DNA from: Novosphingobium aerophilum | Lineage (GTDB): Bacteria; Pseudomonadota; Alphaproteobacteria; Sphingomonadales; Sphingomonadaceae | DNA: 64,000 bases | Assembly: GCF_014230305.1 (NCBI RefSeq) | Contig: NZ_JACLAU010000004.1 | Span: 1-64,000 of the forward strand | Direction: 5' to 3' | Notes under the pieces: generated by a model | Told to the model about the DNA's origin: nothing | Databases searched by the model: none | The model's input: the letters and a program-made list of their open reading frames with translations, nothing else | Translations under genes and position numbers: made by a program | Shown: piece after piece, positions 55,112 to 64,000 of the stretch | Numbering within the stretch: position 1 is the stretch's first letter | Layout of the letters: every line of letters starts with the position of its first letter

Positions 55112-56838
55112 CCTCGATCACCGTCTCGACCGCGATTTCGACCGGACGGGTCCAGCTCGTCAACGTCCGGCAGCGGTCGCTGCTGGTGGCCAAGCTGCGG
55201 GTCTACCTGGTCGCCGCCCTGTTCACCTTCATCGGGGTGGTCGCGCTGTGCCGGATCGCCTGGCTGGGTCTGGCCGGAGAGGGCGCGGACCGCACGGCCG
55301 AGTTCGATGGACAGGTGCCGCGCGGCGAGATCGTCGATCGCAACGGCGTGCCGCTGGCCCGCGCCTTTCCCGCCTATTCGCTGTGGTTCAATCCCAGGGC
55401 GCTGGGCGATGGTCCGGCCCTGGTCAAGTCGCCCGCCGAAGTCGCCGCGGCCCTGCTGCGGATCTTCCCCGACGAGGACCTGGCCGCCCTGACCGCCAAG
55501 CTGGCCTCGGGCAAGCCGCAATACCTGCGCCGCCGGATCATGCCGGAGGACGCCAACCGCATCCACGCCCTGGGGGAGCCCGCGCTCGAATTCCCGCGCG
55601 AGAACGAGCGGTACTATCCGCAGGGTTCGATGGCGGCGCACGTGCTCGGCTATGTCTCGGCCGATGGGCGCGGCCATGTCGGGATGGAGCAGGTCTACGA
55701 CAAGGCGCTGACCGATCCCGCGACCCGGGGCAATCCGGCGGTGCTGTCGCTCGACACCCGCGTGCAGGGCGCGCTCGAGGACGAGCTGATGCGCGGCATC
55801 CAGATGTCCGCGGCCAAGGGCGCGGCCGGGATCGTGCTCGACGTCGACAGCGGCGAGATCGTCGCCCTGGCCTCGCTGCCCTCGTTCAATCCCAACCTGA
55901 TCGACCAGGCCAATGTCGGCAACATCTTCAACCGCGTGACCAACCAGGTCTACGAACTGGGCTCCACCTTCAAGCCGATCACCGTCGCCGCCGCGATCGA
56001 CGCCGGGGTGATCGCCGACATGTCGCGGCGCTACCCCTCGGGCGCACCGCTCAAGATCGGCGGGTACGAGATCCACGACAGCCACAATTTCGGGGCCTCG
56101 CTCAACGTACCGGAGGCGCTGATCCATTCGTCCAACATCGTCACCGCCCAGATCGCCGACCAGCTCGGCGGGCTGCGGCTCAAGGCGGTGATGGAATCGC
56201 TGGGGATGAACGCCCGGCCGCAGATCGAACTGCCGGCCAAGGGCTTCCCGCTGTGGCCGCGCGGCGAGAAGGGGCAATGGGCGCGGATCACCACCATGAC
56301 CGTGTCCTACGGGCACGGCCTGGCCGTCACCCCGCTGCACCTGGCCTCGGCCTATGCCGCGCTGGTCAACGGCGGGATCTGGCGTCCCGCGACGCTGCAC
56401 AAGCTTGCCCCGAACCAGATTCCGGCGGGCCGTCGCGTGTTCAAGGCCGCGACCAGCGCGCGGATGCGCCAGTTGCTGCGGATGATCGTGGTCGACGGCA
56501 CCGGCAAGAAGGCCGACGCGGCAGGCTACCGCGTCGGCGGGAAAACCGGATCGGCCGAAAAGCCGGGGGCCGGCGGCTATCGCAAGACCTCGCTGATCGC
56601 GACCTTCGCCGCGGCTTTCCCGATGGACCGTCCGCGCTACGTGGTGATCGCCATGCTCGACGAGCCGCAGGGCACCCAGGCCACTTCGGGCCAGCGCACC
56701 GCCGCCTGGAACACCGCCCCGATCGTCGGCCGCGTTGTCCCCCGGATCGGGCCGCTGCTGGGGGTGATGCCCGATGCGACCCGTGATATCGACATCTCCG
56801 ATCTGTCCCCCCTGGTCGCGAACGGAGAAGGTGAATGA
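55108..56838 (+). CDS. ftsI: Septal peptidoglycan transpeptidase FtsI (PBP3)
   Basis: The 576-residue class B penicillin-binding protein has one N-terminal membrane helix (about 32-52), a pedestal domain starting GEIVDRNGVPLARAFPAYSLW, and a transpeptidase domain. The catalytic motifs are all visible: SxxK in ELGSTFKPITVAAAI, SxN in HSSNIVTAQI, and KTG in VGGKTGSAEKPGAGGYRKTS. It crosslinks septal glycan with its partner FtsW, encoded at 62189. ATGA overlap with both ftsL and murE. Confidence 0.95.
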   Translation: MTSITVSTAISTGRVQLVNVRQRSLLVAKLRVYLVAALFTFIGVVALCRIAWLGLAGEGADRTAEFDGQVPRGEIVDRNGVPLARAFPAYSLWFNPRALGDGPALVKSPAEVAAALLRIFPDEDLAALTAKLASGKPQYLRRRIMPEDANRIHALGEPALEFPRENERYYPQGSMAAHVLGYVSADGRGHVGMEQVYDKALTDPATRGNPAVLSLDTRVQGALEDELMRGIQMSAAKGAAGIVLDVDSGEIVALASLPSFNPNLIDQANVGNIFNRVTNQVYELGSTFKPITVAAAIDAGVIADMSRRYPSGAPLKIGGYEIHDSHNFGASLNVPEALIHSSNIVTAQIADQLGGLRLKAVMESLGMNARPQIELPAKGFPLWPRGEKGQWARITTMTVSYGHGLAVTPLHLASAYAALVNGGIWRPATLHKLAPNQIPAGRRVFKAATSARMRQLLRMIVVDGTGKKADAAGYRVGGKTGSAEKPGAGGYRKTSLIATFAAAFPMDRPRYVVIAMLDEPQGTQATSGQRTAAWNTAPIVGRVVPRIGPLLGVMPDATRDIDISDLSPLVANGEGE

Positions 56839-58286
56839 AACTGGGTGTCCTTGCCGCAGAGGCCGGGATCGGGCTGCCGGGTGCGGCCGAGCAGAACGTC
56901 ACCGGTTTCGCCATCGATCATCGCAAGGTCGCTCCCGGCACCGTGTTCGGCGCGTTCCAGGGCTCGGCGGTGAACGGCGAGGACTTCATTCCCGCCGCCG
57001 TCGCCAGCGGGGCCGTGGCCGTGGTCGCCCGGCCCGAGGCGCGGGTCGATGGCGCGGTCCACATCGCGTCCGACCAGCCCCGTCAGACCTTCGCCCGCCT
57101 CGCGGCCGGGTTCTTCACCCCGATTCCGGACACCATCGTCGCGGTGACCGGGACCAACGGCAAGACCTCGACCGTCGAGATGACCCGCCAGCTGTGGCGC
57201 ATGGCCGGGCACCGCGCCGCGTCGATCGGCACCCTGGGCGTCACCACCCCGGACGAGAGCGTCTCGACCGGGCTGACCACCCCGGACATCGTCACCTTCC
57301 TGGCCAACATGGCCGGCCTCGCCCGCGAGGGCGTGAGCCACGTCGCCTATGAGGCGTCGAGCCACGGCCTGTCGCAGTATCGCAACGAGGGCCTGCGGGT
57401 CGCGGCCGCGGCCTTCACCAACCTGAGCCGCGACCACCTCGACTATCACGGGACGATGGAGGCCTATTTCGCGGCCAAGATGCGGCTGTTCACCGAAGTG
57501 GTCGCAGCCGATGGCACGGCCGTGATCTGGACCGACGACGAGTGGTCCGATCGCGCCATGGCGACGGCCCGGGCGCGCGGGCTGCGGGTTCTGGGCGTTG
57601 GCGAGAAGGGGGATGGCATCCGGCTGGTCTCGCGGGTTCCCGGCAACCTCGGACAGACGCTCCAGATCGCCTGCGCGGACCGCACGTTCAAGGTCGAGCT
57701 GCCGCTGATCGGGGCCTATCAGGCCGCCAACGTGCTGGTCGCGGCCGGGCTGGTCCTGGCCACGGGCGGCGATCCGGCGCGGACCTTCGAAAGCCTGTCG
57801 CGCCTCCAGCCGGTGCGCGGACGGCTCGAACGGGCGGCGATAACCCGCACCGGCGCGCCGATCTATGTCGACTATGCCCACACGCCCGACGGGCTCGTCG
57901 CCGCCATTGCGGCCCTGCGCCCCCACGTCCGCGGGCGGCTGATCGTGGTGTTCGGAGCAGGCGGCGACCGCGATACCGGCAAGCGCCCGGAGATGGGCAA
58001 GGTCGCGGCCGACCAGGCCGATCTGGCGATCGTCACGGACGACAATCCGCGCGGCGAGGACCCGGCCGCGATCCGCGCCGCGATCCTGGCGGCCGCGCCC
58101 GGTGCCCGCGAGATCGCGGGCCGGCGCGAGGCGATCGCCGCGGCCGTGGCCGAGGCCGGCCGCGACGACATCGTCCTGATCGCGGGCAAGGGGCACGAAC
58201 AGGGCCAGATCATCGGCCGCGGCGAGGCGATGCGGGTCCTGCCCTTCGACGACGTCACCGTAGCACGGGAGTGCGCGCAGCCATGA
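56835..58286 (+). CDS. murE: UDP-MurNAc-Ala-Glu meso-diaminopimelate ligase
   Basis: The 483-residue Mur ligase adds the third residue of the stem peptide. It has the P-loop VTGTNGKTSTVEM near residue 108, YEASSHGLSQYR, the central NLSRDHLDYHGTMEAYFAAKMRLF and the DNPRGEDP motif near 400, whose DNPR signature marks meso-DAP specificity. It therefore predicts DAP-type peptidoglycan. ATGA overlaps with ftsI and murF. Confidence 0.96.
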   Translation: MKLGVLAAEAGIGLPGAAEQNVTGFAIDHRKVAPGTVFGAFQGSAVNGEDFIPAAVASGAVAVVARPEARVDGAVHIASDQPRQTFARLAAGFFTPIPDTIVAVTGTNGKTSTVEMTRQLWRMAGHRAASIGTLGVTTPDESVSTGLTTPDIVTFLANMAGLAREGVSHVAYEASSHGLSQYRNEGLRVAAAAFTNLSRDHLDYHGTMEAYFAAKMRLFTEVVAADGTAVIWTDDEWSDRAMATARARGLRVLGVGEKGDGIRLVSRVPGNLGQTLQIACADRTFKVELPLIGAYQAANVLVAAGLVLATGGDPARTFESLSRLQPVRGRLERAAITRTGAPIYVDYAHTPDGLVAAIAALRPHVRGRLIVVFGAGGDRDTGKRPEMGKVAADQADLAIVTDDNPRGEDPAAIRAAILAAAPGAREIAGRREAIAAAVAEAGRDDIVLIAGKGHEQGQIIGRGEAMRVLPFDDVTVARECAQP

Positions 58287-59746
58287 ATGCCCATGCAGCC
58301 CTGATCGACTGGCCGGTCGAGGCCTTCGAATCCTATCCGCTGGCCCTGTGGACTTCGGCCGAGATCGCCGCCGCAACGGGCGGCCAGGCCAGCGGCGACT
58401 TTCAGGTTTCGGGAGTCGAGATCGACAGCCGCGACGTGCGCGAGGGGGATCTGTTCTTCGCGCTGAAGGGCGAGACCACCGACGGCCACCGCTTCCTCGA
58501 GGGGGCCTTCGCCAAAGGGGCGGCGGCGGCCGTGGTCGATCGCCCGGTGCCCTGGCCGCACGTGCTGGTCGCCGATACCACCCGCGCGCTCGAGGCGCTG
58601 GGTGCGGCGGCGCGCGCACGCCTGGCGCCCGATGCCCGGGTGATCGGGGTGACCGGATCGGTCGGCAAGACCAGCGTCAAGGAAGCGCTGTTCGCCGCGC
58701 TCGACCGGGCGAGCCACGGCCGGGCCCACCGCTCGGTCAAGAGCTACAACAACCATGTCGGCGTTCCGCTCAGCCTGGCCCGCACCCCGGCCGGCAGCAC
58801 TTTCGGCGTTTACGAGATGGGCATGAACCACGCCGGCGAAATCGCCGCCTTGACGGTGCAGGTGCGGCCCAACGTCGCCATGATCACCGCCATCGCTCCG
58901 GCGCATATCGAAAACCTCGGTTCGATCGAGGCGATTGCCGATGCCAAGGCCGAGATCGTCCGCGGGCTCGAACCTGGCGGCGTGGCGATCCTTCCGGCCG
59001 ACAGCCCCCATTTCGCCCGGCTGCGCGCTGCGGCGCTGCTGGTCCGGGCGCAGGTGGTGTCGTTCGGCCGGTCGGCAGAGGCCGACGTTCGGCTGCTCGA
59101 TGCCGTGCCTGCCCCGGGTGGCGGTTCGCTGGTGACCGCCGACATGGGTGATCGCCGGCTGTGCTACACCATCGCCTCGCCGGGAGATCACTGGGTGGTC
59201 AATTCGCTGGCCGTGATGGCTGCGGTGCGCGCTGTCGGGGGCGATCTGGGTGCGGCGGGCCTGGCCCTGGCCGAGCTGGAGGGCCTGAAGGGGCGCGGCG
59301 CGCGGCACGTGGTCCCCGTCGCCGGCGGGACCGCGCTGGTCATCGACGAAAGCTACAACGCGAACCCGGCCTCGATGGAGGCCACGCTGGCCCAGCTCGG
59401 CAACAGCCCGGCGCGGCGGCGCATCGCGGTGCTGGGGGCGATGAAGGAACTGGGCGAGCATGGTCCGCGCTTCCATGCCGAACTGGCCGCGCCGCTGATT
59501 GCCGCCAGGGTCGATCAGGCGGTGCTGGTCGGCGAGGAGATGGCCGCGCTGGCCGAGCAACTGGGGAAATCGGGCGATAACGCGCTTGGCAAAGCCATGC
59601 CCTTCGCCCATTGCCGGACAGCGGCCGAGGCTCTCGACATCCTCGCCGCGCTGGGCCTGAACGATGGCGACGTCGTGCTGGTCAAGGGATCGAATTCGGT
59701 GGGGCTGGGCCGGGTCGTCGAAGCGCTCACCACGCAACAAGGTTAG
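58283..59746 (+). CDS. murF: UDP-MurNAc-tripeptide D-alanyl-D-alanine ligase
   Basis: The 487-residue Mur ligase adds D-Ala-D-Ala to the stem peptide. It shows VSGVEIDSRDVREGDLFFALKGETTDGHRFLEGAFAKGA (N-terminal domain), VTGSVGKTSVKEAL (P-loop near residue 124), VYEMGMNHAGEIAALT and ALVIDESYNANPASMEATL. The ATG overlaps murE by 4 bp; the longer frame from 57542 runs through murE and is shadow. mraY follows after 12 bp. Confidence 0.96.
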   Translation: MNAHAALIDWPVEAFESYPLALWTSAEIAAATGGQASGDFQVSGVEIDSRDVREGDLFFALKGETTDGHRFLEGAFAKGAAAAVVDRPVPWPHVLVADTTRALEALGAAARARLAPDARVIGVTGSVGKTSVKEALFAALDRASHGRAHRSVKSYNNHVGVPLSLARTPAGSTFGVYEMGMNHAGEIAALTVQVRPNVAMITAIAPAHIENLGSIEAIADAKAEIVRGLEPGGVAILPADSPHFARLRAAALLVRAQVVSFGRSAEADVRLLDAVPAPGGGSLVTADMGDRRLCYTIASPGDHWVVNSLAVMAAVRAVGGDLGAAGLALAELEGLKGRGARHVVPVAGGTALVIDESYNANPASMEATLAQLGNSPARRRIAVLGAMKELGEHGPRFHAELAAPLIAARVDQAVLVGEEMAALAEQLGKSGDNALGKAMPFAHCRTAAEALDILAALGLNDGDVVLVKGSNSVGLGRVVEALTTQQG

Positions 59747-59758
59747 GTTCGCGCACCG

Positions 59759-60829
59759 ATGCTCTACCTCATGGCCGAATGGATGCATTTCCCCGGCATC
59801 GCGAACCTGATCCGCTACCAGTCCTTCCGCGCCGGCGCGACACTGATGACCGCCCTGGTCATCGGCATGATCATCGGCCCGCGCTTCATCAGCATGCTGC
59901 GGGTGCGGCAGGGCAAGGGTCAGCCGATCCGCGACGACGGGCCGCAGAGCCACCTCGCCAAGCGCGGCACGCCGACGATGGGCGGGCTGATGATCCTGAT
60001 CGCGCTGGTCCTGTCGATGCTGCTGTGGATGGACCTCAGGAACCCCTTCGTCTGGGCGTGCCTGGCGGTGACGGTCGGCTTCGGCGCGATCGGCTTCATG
60101 GACGATTTCGACAAGGTGACGAAGTACAGCCACAAGGGCGTGCCCGGGCGGGTGCGGCTGATGATGGAATTCGTCGTTGCCGGGATCGCCGCCTGGATCA
60201 TCGTCAGCCAGATCAGCACCAACCTGTACATTCCGTTCCTGTCGGGCCGCTACATCCCGCTGGGCCCGCTTTACTATGTGTTCGCCGCGGTGGTGATCGT
60301 CGGCGCGGGCAACGCGGTGAACCTGACCGACGGGCTTGACGGGCTGGCGATCATGCCCGTGATCATCGCGGCCGGCACCTTCGCGATCATCGCCTACCTG
60401 GCCGGCCGCATCGACTATGCCCATTACCTGGGCATTCCCTATGTGCCGCGCGCGGGGGAGCTGGCGATCCTGTGCGCCGGGATCATGGGCGCGGGATTGG
60501 CGTTCCTATGGTTCAACGCCCCACCGGCCGCCGTGTTCATGGGCGATACCGGCAGCCTGGCGCTGGGTGGCGCCCTGGGGGCCATCGCCGTGGCCGCGCA
60601 CCACGAGATCGTGCTGGCCATCGTCGGCGGGCTGTTCGTGATGGAGGCCGTATCGGTGATCATCCAGGTCTTCGTCTACAAGCGCACCGGCAAGCGGGTG
60701 TTCCTTATGGCGCCGATCCATCACCACTTCGAAAAGCTCGGCTGGGCGGAATCGACGGTGGTGATCCGCTTCTGGATCGTCTCGATCATTCTGGCGATGA
60801 TCGGCCTGTCGACGCTGAAGCTGCGGTGA
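59759..60829 (+). CDS. mraY: Phospho-N-acetylmuramoyl-pentapeptide transferase
   Basis: The 356-residue, ten-helix enzyme makes lipid I on the cytoplasmic face. Hallmarks: [25 protein letters not shown] (Mg and nucleotide loop), [46 protein letters not shown] and the late [16 protein letters not shown]. It uses the MurF product and undecaprenyl phosphate. Ten bases separate it from murD. Confidence 0.97.
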   Translation: MLYLMAEWMHFPGIANLIRYQSFRAGATLMTALVIGMIIGPRFISMLRVRQGKGQPIRDDGPQSHLAKRGTPTMGGLMILIALVLSMLLWMDLRNPFVWACLAVTVGFGAIGFMDDFDKVTKYSHKGVPGRVRLMMEFVVAGIAAWIIVSQISTNLYIPFLSGRYIPLGPLYYVFAAVVIVGAGNAVNLTDGLDGLAIMPVIIAAGTFAIIAYLAGRIDYAHYLGIPYVPRAGELAILCAGIMGAGLAFLWFNAPPAAVFMGDTGSLALGGALGAIAVAAHHEIVLAIVGGLFVMEAVSVIIQVFVYKRTGKRVFLMAPIHHHFEKLGWAESTVVIRFWIVSIILAMIGLSTLKLR

Positions 60830-60839
60830 CCGGGCCGCG

Positions 60840-62192
60840 ATGATCTGCTCGCCCCTTTTTGCCGGACGGCGCTATGCGGTGCTTGGCCTGGCCCGGACCG
60901 GGCTGGCGGTGGTCCGCGCGCTGCTGGCCAGCGGGGCGCAGGTTACCGCCTGGGATAGCCGGGACGAGCCGCGTCAGACCCTGGCCAATGCCTTCGGGGA
61001 CCGGGTGGAGCTGGCGGATCCGGTTTCGGCCGACCTGTCGGGCTATCACGGCATCGTGGTGTCGCCCGGGGTGCCGATCAATCGCCACCCGATCGGGGAA
61101 GCCGCGGTCCGCTATGGCGTGCCGCTGATCGGCGATATCGAGCTGTTCGCCCAGGCGCGTGCTGCCCTGCCGGCGCATCGTGTGGTCGGCATCACCGGCA
61201 CCAACGGCAAGTCCACCACCACGGCGCTGGTCTATCACCTGCTGCAGAGCGCCGGGGTCAAGAGCCTGATGGGCGGCAACATCGGCCTGCCGATCCTGGG
61301 CGAGGCGCCCCTGCCCGAAGGGGGGGTCTATGTGCTGGAGCTGTCGAGCTACCAGATCGACCTGACCCACAGCCTGGCCTGCGACGTGGCTGCCCTGCTC
61401 AACATCACGCCGGATCACCTCGATCGCTATGGCACCTTCCCGGCCTATGCCGCGGCCAAGGCGCGGCTGTTCGCGATGCAGGAGCCCGGCCAGCAGGCCG
61501 TGTTCGGCGTGACCGATCAGGAAACCCTGGACGTGGCGATCGTCGAGGAGCTGCGCCGCGGCAAGGACGGGATCCACCGGGTCGACGGGACGCGGATCGC
61601 CGCCTTCCAGGCCGAGTGGCCATCGCTGCAGGGGCCGCACAACCTGCAGAATGCCGCCGCGGCCGTGGCCATCGTCGAGGCGCTGGGCCTGGACGAGGCG
61701 CAGTGGCGGGCCGGGCTGGCCACTTTCCGGGGCCTGCCGCACCGGATGGAGCGGGTGGCCGAGGCCAATGGCGTGCTGTTCATCAACGACAGCAAGGCGA
61801 CCAACCCGGCCTCGACCGCACCGGCCCTGGCGGCCTTTCCGCCCTTGCCCGAGGCGCCCGATCATCGCCGCATCTACTGGATCCTGGGCGGCCTGCCCAA
61901 GGGCGACGATCTGGACGAATGCGCCCCGTGGTTCGGCAACATTGCCGCTGCCTACACCATCGGCGACGCGGGCCCGCGCTTTGCCGAGCTGCTCGATCCG
62001 TACATGCCGGTCCATCGCGCCGAAATGATGGCCGAGGCCATCCGCCATGCCATCGCCGCGGCGCGGCCCGGCGACGTGGTGCTGCTTTCTCCGGCCTGCG
62101 CCAGCTTTGACCAGTTCCGCGACTACGAGGCCCGCGGCGATGCCTTCCGCCAGATCGTGGCCGCCTTGCTGGAAGGGGACGGCACGCCATGA
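60840..62192 (+). CDS. murD: UDP-MurNAc-L-alanine D-glutamate ligase
   Basis: The 450-residue Mur ligase adds D-Glu to UDP-MurNAc-Ala. It has RRYAVLGLARTGLAVVRALLASG (N-terminal Rossmann domain), ITGTNGKSTTTALVYHLLQ (P-loop near residue 120), LELSSYQIDLTHSLACDVAALLNITPDHLDRYGT and FINDSKATNPAST. The stop overlaps the ftsW start by 4 bp. Confidence 0.96.
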   Translation: MICSPLFAGRRYAVLGLARTGLAVVRALLASGAQVTAWDSRDEPRQTLANAFGDRVELADPVSADLSGYHGIVVSPGVPINRHPIGEAAVRYGVPLIGDIELFAQARAALPAHRVVGITGTNGKSTTTALVYHLLQSAGVKSLMGGNIGLPILGEAPLPEGGVYVLELSSYQIDLTHSLACDVAALLNITPDHLDRYGTFPAYAAAKARLFAMQEPGQQAVFGVTDQETLDVAIVEELRRGKDGIHRVDGTRIAAFQAEWPSLQGPHNLQNAAAAVAIVEALGLDEAQWRAGLATFRGLPHRMERVAEANGVLFINDSKATNPASTAPALAAFPPLPEAPDHRRIYWILGGLPKGDDLDECAPWFGNIAAAYTIGDAGPRFAELLDPYMPVHRAEMMAEAIRHAIAAARPGDVVLLSPACASFDQFRDYEARGDAFRQIVAALLEGDGTP

Positions 62193-63451
62193 CCACCCCC
62201 GGGTCCACCCTCAGCCCTCTGGCCCCGCTGGCCGCGCAGACCCCCTTCGTGCCCGGCACCGGCAGCGTCACCGGGTTGCGGCGGCGGCGCAACCGGCGGC
62301 ACGATATCGGCGTGTGGTGGCGCGAGATCGACCGGGTCCTGCTGCTGCTGGTGCTGTCGCTGATGGCGATCGGCGCCGCTGCCGTGGCCGCTTCCTCGCC
62401 GGCCAGCGCCCGGCGCCTGTCGACAGCGGCGGTCCGGCTGGACGATCTGCACTTTTTCGTGATCCACCTGCGCTGGCAGTTCGTCGGCCTGGTGGCGATG
62501 GTCGTGGCCTCGGCGCTCCCGCGGGAGACGGCGCGGCGGGCCGGGATCCTGCTTGGCTTCGGCATGATCTTCGCTTTGATGCTGGTCCCGGTGATTGGCA
62601 CCAACGTCAACGGGGCCAAGCGCTGGCTCAACCTCGGCGTGTCGCTGCAGCCGTCGGAATTCCTCAAGCCGGCCTATGCCATCGCCATGGCCTGGGTCCT
62701 GTCCTGGCGGGTGCGTGATCCGAAGCTGCCGGTCGTCGCCATCACCGGGACCATCACCCTGCTGGTCGCGGCGCTGCTGATGATGCAGCCCGATTTCGGC
62801 TCGACCGTGCTTTACGTCGGGGTCTGGTTCGTGCTGGTGCTGCTGTCCGGCCTGCCGATGAAGCGCATCGCGATGGCCTGTGGCGGCGGGATCGCGGGGA
62901 TCGTCGCGACCTACTTCCTCTATGACAACGCCCGCCACCGGATCGACAGCTTCCTGGGCGGCGGCACCGCTTACGACCAGGTCGACCTGGCCTCGCGCAC
63001 GCTCAATGCCGGGGGCTGGACCGGGTCGGGTCTGTGGCTCGGCACGCGCAAGCTGGCCTTGCCCGAAGCTCACACCGACTACATCTTCTCGGTCATCGGC
63101 GAGGAGTTCGGGCTGCTGATCTGCGCGCTGATCGTGGTGCTCTACATGGCCCTGGTGGTGCGGGTGCTGCTGCGTCTGACCGACGAGGAGGACCTTTTCA
63201 CCGTGCTCGCCGCGACGGGCCTCACCGCCCAGTTGGGGGGCCAGGCCTTCATCAACATCCTGGTCAACCTGCGGCTGTTCCCGTCCAAGGGCATGACCCT
63301 GCCGCTGATCTCCTACGGCGGCTCGTCCACCATCGCCCTGTGCCTGGGGGTGGGGTTCCTGCTGGCCATCACCCGCCGCAATCCGTTCATCCAGCGCGAG
63401 CGTCTGACCCTGAGGGATGTAGGGCGGGACGCCGGAGTGTTTTCCCGATGA
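62189..63451 (+). CDS. ftsW: Septal peptidoglycan polymerase FtsW
   Basis: The 420-residue SEDS glycosyltransferase polymerises lipid II at the septum with FtsI. After a 50-residue basic N-terminus it has about ten helices with the SEDS motifs: GTNVNGAKRWLNLGVSLQPSEFLKPAYAIAM, MMQPDFGSTVLYVGVWFV (catalytic aspartate region), SEAHTDYIFSVIGEEFGLLICALIV-like AHTDYIFSVIGEEFG, and FINILVNLRLFPSKGMTLPLISYGGSS. ATGA overlaps with murD and murG. Confidence 0.95.
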   Translation: MTTPGSTLSPLAPLAAQTPFVPGTGSVTGLRRRRNRRHDIGVWWREIDRVLLLLVLSLMAIGAAAVAASSPASARRLSTAAVRLDDLHFFVIHLRWQFVGLVAMVVASALPRETARRAGILLGFGMIFALMLVPVIGTNVNGAKRWLNLGVSLQPSEFLKPAYAIAMAWVLSWRVRDPKLPVVAITGTITLLVAALLMMQPDFGSTVLYVGVWFVLVLLSGLPMKRIAMACGGGIAGIVATYFLYDNARHRIDSFLGGGTAYDQVDLASRTLNAGGWTGSGLWLGTRKLALPEAHTDYIFSVIGEEFGLLICALIVVLYMALVVRVLLRLTDEEDLFTVLAATGLTAQLGGQAFINILVNLRLFPSKGMTLPLISYGGSSTIALCLGVGFLLAITRRNPFIQRERLTLRDVGRDAGVFSR

Positions 63452-64000
63452 CCGTCGTCAGCCGCCACTATGTCCTTGCGGCCGGAGGGACCGGCGGGCA
63501 CCTGATCCCCGCCTTCGCGCTGGCCACCGAACTGGTGAAGCGCGGCCATCATGTCGCGCTGGTGACCGACAGCCGCGGCGCCGCGATTCCCGGCAAGCCC
63601 GATTTCCTGCCCGCCCACGTCATCCCCGCCGGGCGGCTGGGCGGCAAGAACCCCCTGAACTGGCTGCGCGGACTGCGCGCGATCATGGAAGGGCGGCGCA
63701 TGGCGCTGCGCCTGTTCGAAAGCTTTCAGCCCAGCGCGGTGATCGGTTTCGGCGGCTATCCCGCCTTTCCGGCGGTGATCGCCGCGCACAAGGCCGGCCT
63801 GCCGACGATCATCCATGAACAGAACGCCGTGCTCGGGCGGGTCAACCGGTTCCTCGCCGACAAGGTCGACGCGATTGCCACGGCCTATCGCGAGATCGCG
63901 CGGCTCGATCCGAAGCACGAGGGCAAGGTCCACCTGGTCGGCAACCCGGTGCGCGAGGACGTGCTGGCCCTGCGTGAGCAGCCTTATCCGCCGTTCACCG
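63448..64000 (+). CDS. murG: UDP-GlcNAc:lipid I GlcNAc transferase (partial, cut by window end)
   Basis: The first 184 codons are in the window. The N-terminal domain has VLAAGGTGGHLIPAFALATELVKRGHHVALVTD near residue 9, FGGYPAFPAVIAA and TIIHEQNAVLGRVNRFLA (the acceptor-binding region), the MurG signatures. It converts lipid I to lipid II on the inner face of the membrane. The ATG overlaps the ftsW stop by 4 bp. The C-terminal UDP-GlcNAc-binding half lies beyond the window. Confidence 0.95.
   Translation, partial: MTVVSRHYVLAAGGTGGHLIPAFALATELVKRGHHVALVTDSRGAAIPGKPDFLPAHVIPAGRLGGKNPLNWLRGLRAIMEGRRMALRLFESFQPSAVIGFGGYPAFPAVIAAHKAGLPTIIHEQNAVLGRVNRFLADKVDAIATAYREIARLDPKHEGKVHLVGNPVREDVLALREQPYPPFT

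Overview
The window is high-GC DNA from an alphaproteobacterium, most likely a sphingomonad (Novosphingobium/Sphingomonas/Erythrobacter type). The evidence is the gene order argS-SPOR-DUF922-nagZ-scpA-scpB-tatABC, the ispH-thrB-rnhA operon, the bpt-tamA-tamB operon and an alphaproteobacterial-type dcw cluster that starts with mraZ. Nearly everything is chromosomal housekeeping. I see no transposase, phage gene, toxin-antitoxin pair, restriction system, CRISPR array, tRNA or rRNA, and no convincing undescribed multigene system.

Layout. 163-3995 (minus): a glycan/lipid-sugar cluster (GtrA flippase, GT2 glycosyltransferase, SAM methyltransferase, GT39-like membrane transferase). 4145-10465 (plus): the distal spc/alpha ribosomal block rplO-secY-adk-(SRPBCC gene)-rpsM-rpsK-rpoA-rplQ. 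It starts abruptly at rplO, next to the divergent GtrA gene. 10652-16103: a prolyl oligopeptidase converging on a sterol-desaturase-family gene, then ispH-thrB-rnhA (minus). 16170-24173 (plus): lipoprotein, argS, SPOR protein, DUF922 protease, nagZ, scpAB, tatABC. 24207-26854 (minus): amidohydrolase and a beta-hydroxyacid dehydrogenase. 26942-38529 (plus): VanZ-like protein, threonine ammonia-lyase, bpt, tamA, tamB, and a CHASE4-GGDEF-EAL protein. 38537-44307 (minus): CHAP peptidase, glnA, glnB, argC, SH3 protein, M17 aminopeptidase. 44405-52689: map, ccmAB (minus), PDZ-M48 protease, purT and an AlkA-type glycosylase (both minus), ferredoxin, cysteine synthase, a small membrane protein. 53089-64000 (plus): mraZ-rsmH-ftsL-ftsI-murE-murF-mraY-murD-ftsW-murG, with murG cut by the window edge.

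Many genes serve the cell envelope: peptidoglycan synthesis and septation (dcw), recycling (nagZ), septal glycan binding (SPOR), export (Tat), outer-membrane insertion (TamAB) and surface sugars. A nitrogen module (glnB-glnA) has a plausible sigma-54 promoter.

The least ordinary content is non-coding: a near-identical pair of 162-bp palindromic elements with a third relative; other paired-palindrome repeats, one pair sitting between rpoA and rplQ; a 151-bp element with 29-bp perfect inverted ends; a terminator-like hairpin inside the alpha operon; a U-tract hairpin just before mraZ; and short coding or stop-codon tandem repeats. Start codons were chosen from domain starts, ribosome-binding sites and 1-4 bp stop/start overlaps. 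All positions come from reading the sequence by eye.
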